Below are positions 16,740 to 26,254 of a stretch of DNA of 64,000 nt, piece by piece (within the stretch, counting starts at the first letter, position 1; each line of letters starts with the position of its first letter). Source of the DNA: Myxococcales bacterium (GTDB lineage: Bacteria; Myxococcota_A; Polyangia; Haliangiales; Haliangiaceae); assembly GCA_016716835.1 (NCBI GenBank), contig JADJUW010000001.1, positions 62,001-126,000 of the forward strand, given 5' to 3'. A program made the translations under genes and the position numbers. A model generated the notes under the pieces. The model did no database searches. It saw only the letters and a list, made by a program, of their open reading frames with translations, and had not been told where the DNA came from.

Positions 16740-18836
16740 GTGACGTTGTCAGCGGCGGCCACGCCGGAGCAGAAGCCACGAGGTTGGGCGCGAGGCTGGG
16801 TGCTCGCCGCGTTGGTCGCGTTGGTCGTGCTGGCGATGTTTTGGCCGCTGTGGTCGCCGTGGCCGTCGGCGCGGCATGCGCTGCGGTGGGATGCGCTGTG
16901 GGAGTATTGGGGCGATTTGCAGCTTCAAGTGCGCGCGTCGCGCGAGGGCGAATGGCCACTGTGGCAGGGCAACGAGCGCCTAGGTTACCCGTTTTATGCC
17001 GATCCGCAGGCCGGCACGTTGTATCCCGGGCAATGGTTGCTCGTGGGCGCGGCGCACGCGCTAGGCGAGGTGCCGTATTGGCTGATCGTCGTTAAAAATT
17101 TGTTTCACATTTGGTTGCTTGGGTTTGGCATGGCGATGTGGTTGCGCGGGCAGCGGCTGGTGCCAGCGGCGTGCGTGCTCGGCGCGGTGGCGGTGATGAC
17201 GAGCTACACGGTTGTGGTCAATGCGCCGTCGGCGCTGAACTGGAGCTTTGCGTATGCGCCGTGGGTGCTGCTCGCCTGTGAGCATGTGCTGGCGCGGCCA
17301 AGCGCCCGGTCGGCGGGGTGGCTGGGCGTGGTGATGGCGCTGATGATCTTGGCGGGGGCGTTGGCGTCGGTGTGGTACGTCGCGCTGCTGGCGACGCCGT
17401 ATTTGCTTTGGCGAAGCTGGGGCGAGGTTGCGCGGCGAGGGTGGCCGTATGCGCGCGAGGTTGCAGGCGCCGTGGCGGCGGCGCTGGTGCTCGCGGCCGT
17501 GCTGTGTGGCACGCAGGTGTGGGCGACATGGGACGTGCTGCCGCAAACCGAGCGCGCGATTCGCGGCGCAGATTTCTATGGCCAATCTGGGTGGGCGCCG
17601 CAGGCGTTGGCGAATCTTTGGTCGCCGCTGGCCGCGGGCATTCCCGTCTATGTTGGGTGGGGGCTGCTGCTGTTAGCTCTCGCGGCGCTGTGGCGTGGGG
17701 CGGGCGCAGGACGCTTGATTTGGGGCGGCGTATGGCTTTTTGGCGTGGTGTGCGCGCTGGGCGAGGGCACGCCGATGCTGCAGTGGCTCGCGGCGGTGCT
17801 GCCGCCGATTGAGTTGTTTCGCATGGCACACCGCTATCTGTATGTAGCGAGCTTCGCGCTGGCAGTGCTAGCGGCGTTTGGCCTGCATGCGGCGGTGTTG
17901 TTGATGCGTGCGCATCGCGATGAGCGGTGGCGGCGATGCGCCCCGGCGATGGCGGTTGTGGTGTTGGTGGTGGCAAGCGCCGAGCAATTTGCGGCTCGAC
18001 AGGCGGCGATGTGGTCGACGATGGCGCCGCTGCCGGTGCACACGCGTGATGCGGAAGCCGGCGCGATGTTGGCAGAGGTCGCGACGTCTGGGTCGCGTTG
18101 GTACGATCGCGGTTGGCTCGGCTACCGGCCGGGCGCGCGGCTCGGCGTGCGCGACGTGGGCGGCTATGAAGACGACCCGCTGGCGTTGTTGCGATATGCG
18201 CTGGTGCGCAACGAGCTGCGGCGCGATCCAAATTTGTGCGGTCGGGTTGGCGTGTCGTATTTGGGAATCGGCGACGAGACGCGGCGGGCGTGGCCCAAGA
18301 TGCCATCGCGTCAGGTGGCTACGGAGGTGTTGCCCGGTTTATTTGCCTTTGTCGACGTTGCACCCGACGCGTGGTGGGCGAGCGGGGCGGAGGTGGTGCC
18401 GGACGCGAAGACGGCATTGGCACGTACGCTGAAGGCCGACGGCGCGCAGGCCTTTGTTGAGGCGGCACACGCGGGTAGGCTCGGCGACGTCGCGCGCGCC
18501 ATGGCAGCGCCGCGAGCGTTTGCCGAGGTGCAGGCGCAGGTGCGATCGCGCCGCGATGACGCGATTGACTATGCGGTGAGCGCGCCGGCGCCAGGCCTGC
18601 TCGTGATGAACGAGATGTTTGTCGAGCGCGGTTGGCGGGCGACGGTGAATGGGGCGCCCGCAGCCATTGCGGCTATCAATGGCTATGCTCGCGGCGTCGC
18701 CGTGCCGGCGGGGGACGTGGTGGTTTCGCTGCGCTTTGATGTGCCGTGGTATCGCTACGGCGCGGGCGTGGCGGTTGTGGCGTGGCTAGCCTTGCTTGGG
18801 GCGATGCTGGCTGCGTGGGTTGGCAGGCGTCGCTAA
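16740..18836 (+). CDS. YfhO-like multi-pass membrane protein
   Basis: The 698-residue protein has about 11-12 hydrophobic segments. WDALWEYWGDLQLQ and EWPLWQGNERLGYPFYADPQAGTLYP resemble the first loop of YfhO/GT-C type membrane proteins, which in Firmicutes add sugars to lipoteichoic acid or related carriers. The C-terminal soluble part holds the YfhO-type ending LLVMNEMFVERGWRATVNG before a last helix. The GTG start has a TATGGT hexamer 6 nt upstream. A related but distinct gene lies at 26255. The substrate is unknown. Confidence 0.75.
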   Translation: MTLSAAATPEQKPRGWARGWVLAALVALVVLAMFWPLWSPWPSARHALRWDALWEYWGDLQLQVRASREGEWPLWQGNERLGYPFYADPQAGTLYPGQWLLVGAAHALGEVPYWLIVVKNLFHIWLLGFGMAMWLRGQRLVPAACVLGAVAVMTSYTVVVNAPSALNWSFAYAPWVLLACEHVLARPSARSAGWLGVVMALMILAGALASVWYVALLATPYLLWRSWGEVARRGWPYAREVAGAVAAALVLAAVLCGTQVWATWDVLPQTERAIRGADFYGQSGWAPQALANLWSPLAAGIPVYVGWGLLLLALAALWRGAGAGRLIWGGVWLFGVVCALGEGTPMLQWLAAVLPPIELFRMAHRYLYVASFALAVLAAFGLHAAVLLMRAHRDERWRRCAPAMAVVVLVVASAEQFAARQAAMWSTMAPLPVHTRDAEAGAMLAEVATSGSRWYDRGWLGYRPGARLGVRDVGGYEDDPLALLRYALVRNELRRDPNLCGRVGVSYLGIGDETRRAWPKMPSRQVATEVLPGLFAFVDVAPDAWWASGAEVVPDAKTALARTLKADGAQAFVEAAHAGRLGDVARAMAAPRAFAEVQAQVRSRRDDAIDYAVSAPAPGLLVMNEMFVERGWRATVNGAPAAIAAINGYARGVAVPAGDVVVSLRFDVPWYRYGAGVAVVAWLALLGAMLAAWVGRRR

Positions 18837-18854
18837 TTGCGGCAAGCTGGGCGT

Positions 18855-19382
18855 GTGACGGAAAAGCTTGCGAGCAGCGGCACCGCCAGTCTGGCGCGGC
18901 AACTCGCGCAGGAGCTCATGGCTGAGCCTGCATCGGTGGCGCCGGTGTTGCGCGTGGTGCGCGGCTCCGCGGCAGCGCCATGCGTGATGCCGCCAGCGCC
19001 GTGCACAGTGCACATTGGGCGGAGCGAGGCCGCGACGTGGCGACTCGACGACGCCTCGGTATCGCGCGAGCAGTGCATCATCGAGCGCAATGAGCAGGGA
19101 TGTTTTATCAGCGATGCGTCGCGCCGCGGCACCCAGGTGGGCGGCGTCGTCATTACCGATCGCGTCGGGCCCTTGGTCTCGGGCCAGACGATTTCATTTG
19201 GCACCGTGGTGCTCGTTTATGAAGAAGCGGCGTCGTCGTCGCAGGCCGCCGCGCTCGCCGCGGGTAGCGCCACGGTGGTGCCGCAGCACAAGGCGGCCTC
19301 GGTAGCGCCCCGCACGCCTATCTGGTGGTGGCTCTCCTTGGTGCTAACCCTCGCCGCGCTGGCTTGGGTGCTGCTGAGCTAG
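18855..19382 (+). CDS. FHA-domain protein with C-terminal membrane anchor
   Basis: FHA domains bind phosphothreonine. Residues about 50-120 form one: VHIGRSEAATWRLDDASVSREQCIIE contains the GR..S..R core, and DASRRGTQVGG replaces the usual N-G-T turn. The C-terminus is a single hydrophobic helix (WWWLSLVLTLAALAWVLL) ending at the stop, so it is probably tail-anchored with the FHA domain in the cytoplasm. GTG at 18855 (MTEKLASSG) is preferred; a TTG at 18837 adds six residues. It converges on a kinase gene 7 bp away, a likely functional partner. Confidence 0.82.
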   Translation: MTEKLASSGTASLARQLAQELMAEPASVAPVLRVVRGSAAAPCVMPPAPCTVHIGRSEAATWRLDDASVSREQCIIERNEQGCFISDASRRGTQVGGVVITDRVGPLVSGQTISFGTVVLVYEEAASSSQAAALAAGSATVVPQHKAASVAPRTPIWWWLSLVLTLAALAWVLLS

Positions 19383-19389
19383 CGATCGG

Positions 19390-22300
19390 TCACAACGGCC
19401 ACTTGCTGGCGGCGAAGAGGGCGTGGTGATCGAGCAGCGCTTGCTTGAGCACGGTGATGGGCGGTCGCCCGGCGGGGTCGCGCGATAGCGAGGCCGCGAG
19501 CACGTCGGCGAGGTGCGGCGCACCCAGCTTGGTAGCAAAGCGCCAATAGGCGTCTTTTGCCGGCGTACCGGCGAGGTGCTTGCCGAGGACGCCTTGCAGC
19601 GTGGAGCCCACGACCAACGGCTGGCCGGTACACAATTCGTAGGCGAGGCAGGCAAACGCATAGACATCGGTTGGCAGCGGCGACGTGCGCGCACCCGGCG
19701 TGCCCCACACCTCCGGCGCACCATAGTGCGGGCTGCCGCAGCCGCGCCGCAACTGGCGCCCGGCGAGACCGAAGTCGACGAGCACGGCGCGCGCGCGCGG
19801 CGTGCCGAAATGGCGAATGACGACGTTGGCGGGCTTGAGATCGAGATGCGCGAGGTTGACGTCGTGCATGGCGAGCAGCCCCGCGGCGATGTCGTCAGCG
19901 ATCGACAAGGCCGTGGTGATGTCCATGCGTTGGCTATCGAGCAGTTGTTCGAGCGTTGGGCCCCGCACGTATTCCATGACCAAGATCGGCTTGGGCTTGG
20001 CGGTGGCATCAAAGCTGATGAAGCGCGCGAGGTTGACGTGATTGGGCAGCGCGAGCAAGGCGCCGGCCTCTTCGCGAAACAGGCGTTCGAACTCGTGTTG
20101 CGTGAGGTTACGCGCCACGCCGCTATCGAAATCCGGCACCTTCACCGCGACCGTATCGTCGGGATTGTCCGTGTTGCGCTTGCCGCGGCGACGCGCGACA
20201 AACACCGAGCCGCTGTTGCCCGATCCCAGCGCGCGCTCAACGAGAAAGCCGCCGACAATGCGCGACAGCGGCATCCAATCGGGCAGCTCGACGCTCTCGC
20301 TGGCATCGATGGCGCGCATCCAGCGATCTTTGCCGCCGGCGGGCATGTTTGCCGCGGCGGTCGCGGCGATGAGATCGCCGACGGGGAGGGCCGCGTAGGT
20401 GACGAGCGCCGCATAGGCGAGGTTGCCAAACGCCGGCAAGAGGCCCTCGCGCAGCGCGCCGCCCGCATCGGCCACGGCATCGCTAAATTCGCCATTTTGA
20501 TGCGCCGCCGGCCGCGTTGCGGTGATGGCGACGTCGCCGATGGTAGTCCCAAGCGCGCCAAGCTCCGGCAGCCCCAGCCGCCTCGCGCTGCCAGAGGCCA
20601 AGGCGGCGAGTTCGCGGCTGGCGGCGGCAAGCAGATGAATGAACGGGTTGGCCACCGCAATCGTGGAGCTGCGTGTGAGGCCCGCAATGGCCTCGACAAA
20701 ACGCACGCAGGCCAGGCGCAACGCATCGGCCCGTGCCGAGACGGCGATCGGCAATTCCTCGACCAGCACCCGCGCGGCCTCGACGGCCGCCTCAAGGGCC
20801 GCCACATCACGAGGTCCGGAGATCGCCCAACTTGCCTTGGTAAGCGCGGCGTAGTTGGCGAGCAAACGAGCCGCATGCGGATAACGGGTGGCTTGGCATA
20901 AAGCAGTGACGTCGTAGTGTGGATCGAACAGCGTCGCGGTCGCAAAGAGCAATTCGGTAACGTCGAGCGCCTGGTCGCGCAGCAGCGCATCCCACGCGCG
21001 CATCATCGCGGCCGAGACCAAGCGTTGCAGCGAGGACTGCTCTTGCGCCGCACGCCGCGCCAGCGCGATGACCGTGGCAATGCGCCGCGCCCGACCGGCG
21101 GCATTGTCGATGTCGAGCGCGTCTCGATCAATGAGTCGCAGCAGCGCGCGCAACCGCCACATCCGCAGCGTCTCATGCGGCACCGGATGCGCCATGACGG
21201 GTTCGTGTTCGGCGGCCATCAAGATGTGTTCGAATTCGACCAAAATATCTTCCAGCTCCTTGCCCAGTCGCTGGCTTGAGGCCGTGGTGAGGGCGAGCAG
21301 GGCGTGGATCATGCTGTCGGTGAGCAACTCGCGGTCGATATCCACGAGCAAGAGCAGTTCATCGTGGGGCGACAGGTCAGCCGCTTGCAAGCGGGTGAGC
21401 ATGACGCGCATCTCGCCGAGGGCCAACGTGGTCATCTTGACCGCGAGCTCGGCATCGCCGTTGCGCATGCCATCGCGCGCTGCGGCGAGCAGGGTGCAGA
21501 GCGTGCTCGGCGCCACGGTGAGGTCGAGCTGCAGCGCGGTGTCATCGAGCAAGGTTTGCTCAGAAGGGTCGCGACCCTGCCAGGCGTGTTGTTCAATGTT
21601 GGCAATCGCATTGCTCGTGGCGCGCGGCGCGACGTCGCCTAGGGCGCGGCGTAGCTCCGCCAGCCCAAGCGCGGCGTCGAGGCCACCGCGCAACACGATG
21701 TGACAAGCAAGGTCGTCCGAGAGATCCGGGAAGGTGAGGAGCGCGCCCTCGAGCCCCATCAAAAAGGCGCGGCTCACCCCGGCATCTTGATGACAAATGC
21801 GATCGATGGCGGCGACGAGGCGCGGCTTGGCGGCGTGGCCCTGCCGCTCGAGCATGGACGCGAGCGAGGTGGCGCCGTGGCGCCAGGCCGAGGTGTTGCC
21901 GCCATCGAGCTCGTTTTGGATCGAGGTGGCGAGCTGGGTGTCGTGCAGGGCCAAGAGGCCGCGCGCGATGGCGGCGTGTCGCCACACTAACGGCTCGCGA
22001 TCGAGGAGCAGCCGCGCCATGACGTCACTTACCTGGGCGCCGGTGAGCACCGCCATCGGGCCGTTGTCGGTGCCGGTAAGGTAGGTGGCATGGCGCGCCG
22101 CCAACTCGAGCATGCGCGCGGCGACGCGGCGCGAGGTGAGCGAGCCCATGGAGCGGTCGACCAGCCACGCCTCACGGAGCTCGCTGCGGGCGATCATGGT
22201 CAGCGCAAGGCGCGCGAGCACGCGGGTGTGCGCGGCCTGCAGCGGGCAATGGATAAACTCGGCGCCCAGTCGCAACCGCACCGACGGCTCCGAGAAGGCA

Positions 22301-22674
22301 TCGCGCGCGCCGAGCGCCAAGCGGTCGGCCAACTGGACGAAGGTCTGCGCGTCGCATTGACGGAATTTTTCGAGGACCATGCGGCCAAGGTCGCGGCGTT
22401 CGGTGCCAGGTGGCAGCACCGAGGCAAGGTGATAGAGCGCGAGATAGGCCGGCGCCGATGGCAGCCAATCGAGGTCGCGAATTTGGCCCGTCGCCAGCGC
22501 GACGCGGATCCCCTGCATGATGTGTAGCGGATCGAGGCGTTCAAGCGCCGAGGGCGCGACCTCGCTGGACGAAAGCGTCGAGATGGCGTGGCGCCAAATG
22601 CGCGTCCGCTCGTCGGGGTCGACCTGTTCGCCGAGACGGCATAAGGCTTCTAGCGAGCCATGCTCGTCGCGCAT
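19390..22674 (-). CDS. Ser/Thr protein kinase with a very long N-terminal helical region
   Basis: The 1094-residue protein carries its kinase domain at the C-terminus (about 805-1080). The motifs are complete: glycine loop LGSGNSGSVFVA, VAVK lysine, helix-C Glu, catalytic HLDLKPANVV (Leu in place of Arg), VDFGLAG and GAPEVW. An active Hanks-type kinase is therefore expected. Residues 1-800 are Leu/Ala/Arg-rich and helical, perhaps HEAT-like repeats; no known domain is recognised. There is no obvious transmembrane segment. TACACT lies 5 nt before the ATG. The FHA protein gene ends 7 bp away in convergent orientation. Confidence 0.88.
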   Translation of the reverse strand: MRDEHGSLEALCRLGEQVDPDERTRIWRHAISTLSSSEVAPSALERLDPLHIMQGIRVALATGQIRDLDWLPSAPAYLALYHLASVLPPGTERRDLGRMVLEKFRQCDAQTFVQLADRLALGARDAFSEPSVRLRLGAEFIHCPLQAAHTRVLARLALTMIARSELREAWLVDRSMGSLTSRRVAARMLELAARHATYLTGTDNGPMAVLTGAQVSDVMARLLLDREPLVWRHAAIARGLLALHDTQLATSIQNELDGGNTSAWRHGATSLASMLERQGHAAKPRLVAAIDRICHQDAGVSRAFLMGLEGALLTFPDLSDDLACHIVLRGGLDAALGLAELRRALGDVAPRATSNAIANIEQHAWQGRDPSEQTLLDDTALQLDLTVAPSTLCTLLAAARDGMRNGDAELAVKMTTLALGEMRVMLTRLQAADLSPHDELLLLVDIDRELLTDSMIHALLALTTASSQRLGKELEDILVEFEHILMAAEHEPVMAHPVPHETLRMWRLRALLRLIDRDALDIDNAAGRARRIATVIALARRAAQEQSSLQRLVSAAMMRAWDALLRDQALDVTELLFATATLFDPHYDVTALCQATRYPHAARLLANYAALTKASWAISGPRDVAALEAAVEAARVLVEELPIAVSARADALRLACVRFVEAIAGLTRSSTIAVANPFIHLLAAASRELAALASGSARRLGLPELGALGTTIGDVAITATRPAAHQNGEFSDAVADAGGALREGLLPAFGNLAYAALVTYAALPVGDLIAATAAANMPAGGKDRWMRAIDASESVELPDWMPLSRIVGGFLVERALGSGNSGSVFVARRRGKRNTDNPDDTVAVKVPDFDSGVARNLTQHEFERLFREEAGALLALPNHVNLARFISFDATAKPKPILVMEYVRGPTLEQLLDSQRMDITTALSIADDIAAGLLAMHDVNLAHLDLKPANVVIRHFGTPRARAVLVDFGLAGRQLRRGCGSPHYGAPEVWGTPGARTSPLPTDVYAFACLAYELCTGQPLVVGSTLQGVLGKHLAGTPAKDAYWRFATKLGAPHLADVLAASLSRDPAGRPPITVLKQALLDHHALFAASKWPL

Positions 22675-22730
22675 GCCGTAGTGTACGGCGCCGCCGGCCG
22701 CTTGTCGTTGGCCGCCGGGAAAAGATGCCG

Positions 22731-23234
22731 TTAAAAGTAGTAGTGTACGCCGGCGCCGCCGTTGAGCGAGCCCGCCAGCACCACGCCGTCCGCATCAGCC
22801 GCCCCAACGTTGAGGCCGCCCGTAAAACTCAGCGCAACCTCGGGGGTTATAAACGCGCGAATCTGGAAGCCGAGATCCAAGATGAGCGCGTCGGTGCTGT
22901 CGTCATCACCGGGGAGATCATATTTGGTGTGCTGCAAATAGAGGCCGCCACCGACGCTAAAATCTGAGGCGCTGGTCGACGCGACGTGGTAATAACCGCG
23001 GCCGCCAATCGTAAACGACGACACGTCGGCGCCAAGTCCAGCGGGATCTGGGGCGTCCGAGAAGCCGAGCAAGCCACCGACGTGGAAGCTCTCCATGTTG
23101 TACGTCATCGAAAGACCACTGACGCGGCCGGCAATATCAGCCTCGGCACCGACGCCGAGGGAGCCATCTTCGCCGCCGGCGAAGGCAAGAGATGGCGTAA
23201 ACACCAAGGTCGCGATCAAAAGTTTTGTCTTCAT
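22731..23234 (-). CDS. Small predicted outer-membrane or secreted beta protein
   Basis: The 167-residue product has a short standard signal peptide (LLIATLVFTPSLAFA) and a Gly/Asp/Ser-rich beta pattern ending GAGVHYYF, a terminal Phe typical of outer-membrane barrels. It resembles the small OmpW/opacity-type barrels only in general shape. It shares its strand with the kinase gene, 56 bp upstream of the kinase start, and lies after the MYXO-CTERM gene. The start is set by the signal peptide. Confidence 0.65.
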   Translation of the reverse strand: MKTKLLIATLVFTPSLAFAGGEDGSLGVGAEADIAGRVSGLSMTYNMESFHVGGLLGFSDAPDPAGLGADVSSFTIGGRGYYHVASTSASDFSVGGGLYLQHTKYDLPGDDDSTDALILDLGFQIRAFITPEVALSFTGGLNVGAADADGVVLAGSLNGGAGVHYYF

Positions 23235-23280
23235 GGCGCCATCTTGTGAGGCAGGGCGCCTTAATTGCAAGCCGGGTGCG

Positions 23281-24699
23281 TTAAATAGGACGATGACGGC
23301 GTCGACGGCGCGCAATCGAGATCGCTACGATGGCTGCGGCGAAGAGAGACGACGTCGCGCCGGCGCCGCTGCAACACGGCTTGCTTGGCGGCGTCGAGAT
23401 CGGCGCATCGGGCATGGCATCAGGCGAAGGCTCAATGCCAAATTGCTCCGCGATCGCCGGCCACAGCGTTTGGGCGCACGTATCGTGGGCGACGGTGCCT
23501 GCCGGGCACATCAATGGACCCTTGATTTGTGAAAAGCGCGCAAGGGTCTGCCAGCTGTCGCCACTTTCGCTGGCGGCAAGCGCAAAAAAATTTGGCTCCC
23601 AATTAGCGCCGCACGCGAGCATCTTGCCGTCGCCCGCAACGCCCAGGCAGGCAGCCGATGGGCTATCGGCCAAGGGCGCAAACGTTACGCCATCGGCGGC
23701 GATAAATATCCCTTGTGAGAGTGTGCCGACCCAAACCTCGCCCGACGCGCGGATCGCGACGGCGCGCATCGGCTCGGCGAGCGAAAGGACCTCGGTCCAC
23801 GTAGCGCCGCCGTTAGCTGAGCGGAGCAAGACGTCGCCCCCATTGTTGGCGCCAATGGAGCGGCCATAAATAATCTGTGAGTCGCTGGGGTGGACCACAT
23901 CAAATAGAAAAAGCGGCGTGGTCGCGAAGGGGATATTGTCAATCGCTAGTTCGGTCCACACAATCTTGTCGGCGGTCGGATTGTCGGTGCGATAGAGGCG
24001 CACGCGTGGCGGCAGCGGCGGACAGATTTGCGGATCGGGATCGGTGCAATTTGGATCGGCCGTCGTGACTTGGTACCCGGAGGCGTAGAGCCGCGCGCCA
24101 TCGCGACCGGAGACGATGCTCTTGTACCAAACCTGGCTTGAGGCAAGCCCCATCGGGCTGAAGGTGTGCGCCATATCCTCGGAGCGGAAAACATCGTTAG
24201 GCTTGCCGCCGTCGGCCGTGCCGATCCAGACGTCGCCGCTTGGCGCGACGTCGATCGCATCGACCCATTTGTCGAAAATGGCGCCGGGCGAGCCTGGAGG
24301 CGCCGCCATCGCGGCAAATTCAAAGCTGCAACCGCCGTCGCGGCTGACGCGCAAGCCGTCAAAATTTGTGGCGTAGATGGTTCCATCGGCTGCGACGCGA
24401 TATTTAGGGTCAAATACGCCCGCATAGCCGACCGCGTTTTCGCAAAGCCAACGGAAGGAGGCGCCGCTGTCTCGACTAATTAGCAGGCCAAACGTGACGC
24501 CTAAAAACAGCTCGCCTGGCGCGCCGGGACGCGTGGAAATCGTGGTCGACGCAGGAAATCGGCCGTTGGCAAACGCGCCGTTTGCGCTCGGCCAGGCGGC
24601 CAAACAGCAGGCGAGGACGAGCGAGAAGCTGAGCGGCAGCGCGACGCGGCGGGACACGCGGCCACTATGCCGCCCGGCGGTGGCGAATGCAATCGACAT
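23281..24699 (-). CDS. Secreted BNR-type beta-propeller with MYXO-CTERM-like tail
   Basis: The 472-residue product has an N-terminal signal peptide (LSFSLVLACCLAAWPSANG) and repeated BNR/sortilin-like blades (LLISRDSGASF, LRVSRDGGCSF, LLRSANGGATW, ASESGDSW). The C-terminus is PCCSGAGATSS, a hydrophobic helix and an Arg cluster (ARRRRRHR), the layout of the MYXO-CTERM sorting signal, in which a cysteine-containing motif is processed and the protein becomes surface-anchored. That signal is largely confined to Myxococcota. It is transcribed divergently from xthA with 47 bp between. Ligand or role unknown. Confidence 0.82.
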   Translation of the reverse strand: MSIAFATAGRHSGRVSRRVALPLSFSLVLACCLAAWPSANGAFANGRFPASTTISTRPGAPGELFLGVTFGLLISRDSGASFRWLCENAVGYAGVFDPKYRVAADGTIYATNFDGLRVSRDGGCSFEFAAMAAPPGSPGAIFDKWVDAIDVAPSGDVWIGTADGGKPNDVFRSEDMAHTFSPMGLASSQVWYKSIVSGRDGARLYASGYQVTTADPNCTDPDPQICPPLPPRVRLYRTDNPTADKIVWTELAIDNIPFATTPLFLFDVVHPSDSQIIYGRSIGANNGGDVLLRSANGGATWTEVLSLAEPMRAVAIRASGEVWVGTLSQGIFIAADGVTFAPLADSPSAACLGVAGDGKMLACGANWEPNFFALAASESGDSWQTLARFSQIKGPLMCPAGTVAHDTCAQTLWPAIAEQFGIEPSPDAMPDAPISTPPSKPCCSGAGATSSLFAAAIVAISIARRRRRHRPI

Positions 24700-24710
24700 T
24701 CTGGCGTCGC

Positions 24711-24739
24711 TTGGCGCGGCGCGGGCGCCCTGTTACAAC
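24711..24739 (+). promoter_or_regulatory. Promoter of xthA
   Basis: TTGGCG (24711-24716), a 17-nt spacer and TACAAC (24734-24739) preceded by TGT (extended -10). The -10 ends 7 nt before the GTG start at 24747, implying a leaderless message. The -35 overlaps the 5' flank of the divergent gene. Confidence 0.55.
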
Positions 24740-24746
24740 CGCCGAC

Positions 24747-25520
24747 GTGAAGATCGCGACCTGGAACGTCAACTCCTTGCGCATGCGTGCCGCCCGCGTG
24801 ACGGCCTGGCTCGCCACGCACGCGCCTGATGTGTTGTGTTTGCAGGAGACCAAGGTCGAAGATGCCAAATTCCCCCGCTCACTGCTGGAGGACGCTGGCT
24901 ACCACGTCGAATTTCATGGGCAGAAGTCGTATAACGGGGTGGCCATCGCGGCGAAAGCGCCAATGACCGACGTGCGGCGCGGATTTGGCGACGGCGGCGA
25001 TGACGCGCAGGCGCGATGTATCGGTGCCACGGTCGCGGGCTGGCGCGTTTATAGTCTCTACGTGCCAAATGGGCAGGAAGTGGGTAGCGACAAGTATCAC
25101 TACAAGCTGGCGTGGTTGGCGCGCTTGGTCGCGCTCGCAAAAATCGAGACGCAGGCCGCGCCGCGCGTCGCACTGTGTGGCGATTTCAACATCGCACCCG
25201 CCGACAACGACGTCCACGATCCCGCGGCGTGGCGCGAAGCCGTGTTGTGCTCGACGCCGGAGCGTCAGCGCCTCGAAGAGCTCTTGGCATGCGGTTTTCG
25301 CGACGGCTTTCGCGCGCTCTATCCCGAGGCGCGCGCGTTTAGCTGGTGGGACTACCGAGGCGCATCGTTTTTCCGCGATAAGGGGCTGCGCATCGACCAC
25401 GTGCTATGCAGCGCGGGTGCGCAGGCGTTGCTGGCGGCGGTCGAGATTGATCGCGACGAGCGCAAGGGCGAAGGTGCCAGCGATCACGCCCCGGTGATGG
25501 CGACGTTTCGCGACGCGTAG
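24747..25520 (+). CDS. xthA: Exodeoxyribonuclease III
   Basis: Exonuclease III is an apurinic/apyrimidinic endonuclease and 3'-5' exonuclease in base excision repair. The 257-residue product has the full set of family motifs: KIATWNVNSLRMR, VLCLQETKVED, YSLYVPNGQ, ALCGDFNIAPADNDVHDP, FSWWDYR and GASDHAPVMATF. The GTG at 24747 gives the standard N-terminus; longer frames begin inside the opposite gene. Length is normal. Confidence 0.95.
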   Translation: MKIATWNVNSLRMRAARVTAWLATHAPDVLCLQETKVEDAKFPRSLLEDAGYHVEFHGQKSYNGVAIAAKAPMTDVRRGFGDGGDDAQARCIGATVAGWRVYSLYVPNGQEVGSDKYHYKLAWLARLVALAKIETQAAPRVALCGDFNIAPADNDVHDPAAWREAVLCSTPERQRLEELLACGFRDGFRALYPEARAFSWWDYRGASFFRDKGLRIDHVLCSAGAQALLAAVEIDRDERKGEGASDHAPVMATFRDA

Positions 25521-25535
25521 GCGTAGGTTGACGCC

Positions 25536-25853
25536 TTAGCCGCGATCGAGGTCAGCGAGCGGCGTCGCGGGGTTGAGATACGTCGTGAGCTTCTTGCGCA
25601 GGTATTCCTCGGCCTTTTTTCGCATGAGAAAGCCGGGGTCGGGCCCGCGCAGCTTGATGCGACCTGGGCCGGCCAGCTCGATTTCGGCAACGATGGAGAT
25701 CATGGCGTACTTGCCACTCACGGTCGCCTTGCTTGGCGACGGCCAGGCAATTTTAAGCTTGTGGCGGTTGGCAAAGTACTCGCCGAGGGCTTCGAGGCGC
25801 GCCTTGGCTTCGGGCTCGGGGAGCGCGTGTTGGTGTTCGATTTCTAGCGCCAT
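25536..25853 (-). CDS. Polyhydroxyalkanoic acid system family protein
   Basis: The 105-residue product matches the small PHA_gran_rgn family: IEHQHALPEPEAKARLEALGEYFANR at the N-terminus, a beta-meander (VSGKYAMISIVAEIELAGPGRIKLRG) and RKKAEEYLRKKLTTYL at the end. The family is named for linkage with PHA granule genes but its biochemical role is unknown, and no PHA genes are near here. It ends 15 bp from the convergent xthA stop. Confidence 0.75.
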   Translation of the reverse strand: MALEIEHQHALPEPEAKARLEALGEYFANRHKLKIAWPSPSKATVSGKYAMISIVAEIELAGPGRIKLRGPDPGFLMRKKAEEYLRKKLTTYLNPATPLADLDRG

Positions 25854-25889
25854 CGCCGCACTCTGCGGCAGAACTCGCGAAATCTCAAG

Positions 25890-26225
25890 TTAGCGCGCAC
25901 GGGTAGTGAGGTCGCACGCCATGACATCGGCAGACGTGGCGGCGGCGACGAAACATCGGCGCGTCGCCAGGGGCCAGGCTTCATTGCGGCATCGCTGCAT
26001 CATCGCGTCGCGCATCGGCGGCAGCGCCTGCGCGCTGGCGTGGCGCTGGGCGGCGGGCAGGGTGGCGAGGGCCGACTCGCCGAGGGTGATGGTGCGACTG
26101 ACGGCGTCGTGGCACGTCGTAGATGCCTTGTCCACCGATGTCGATGATTCGCCGCATGCAGCGGCGGTGGCCCAGAGGCAGCTTGCGAGCATGGTGGCAA
26201 CGGCGCGCACCCCTGCATGATGCAT
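25890..26225 (-). CDS. Small cysteine-containing lipoprotein
   Basis: The 111-residue product has a signal with lipobox-like LWATAAAC, then four further cysteines in a spaced helical pattern (TTCHDAV, MQRCRNEAW, RRCFVAA, MACDLT), likely two disulfides in the periplasm. No family is recognised. The ATG at 26225 gives the leader peptide. It is divergent from the YfhO-like gene with only 29 bp between the starts. Confidence 0.6.
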   Translation of the reverse strand: MHHAGVRAVATMLASCLWATAAACGESSTSVDKASTTCHDAVSRTITLGESALATLPAAQRHASAQALPPMRDAMMQRCRNEAWPLATRRCFVAAATSADVMACDLTTRAR

Positions 26226-26254
26226 GATCCGGCCACCCGTGCTACACCGCCGCG

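Noticed and set aside
19513..20901. Long plus-strand ORF (462 codons) inside the kinase gene
   Set aside because: It is the mirror frame of the kinase gene; composition is Arg/Gly/His-rich with no motif, while the minus strand has complete kinase motifs.
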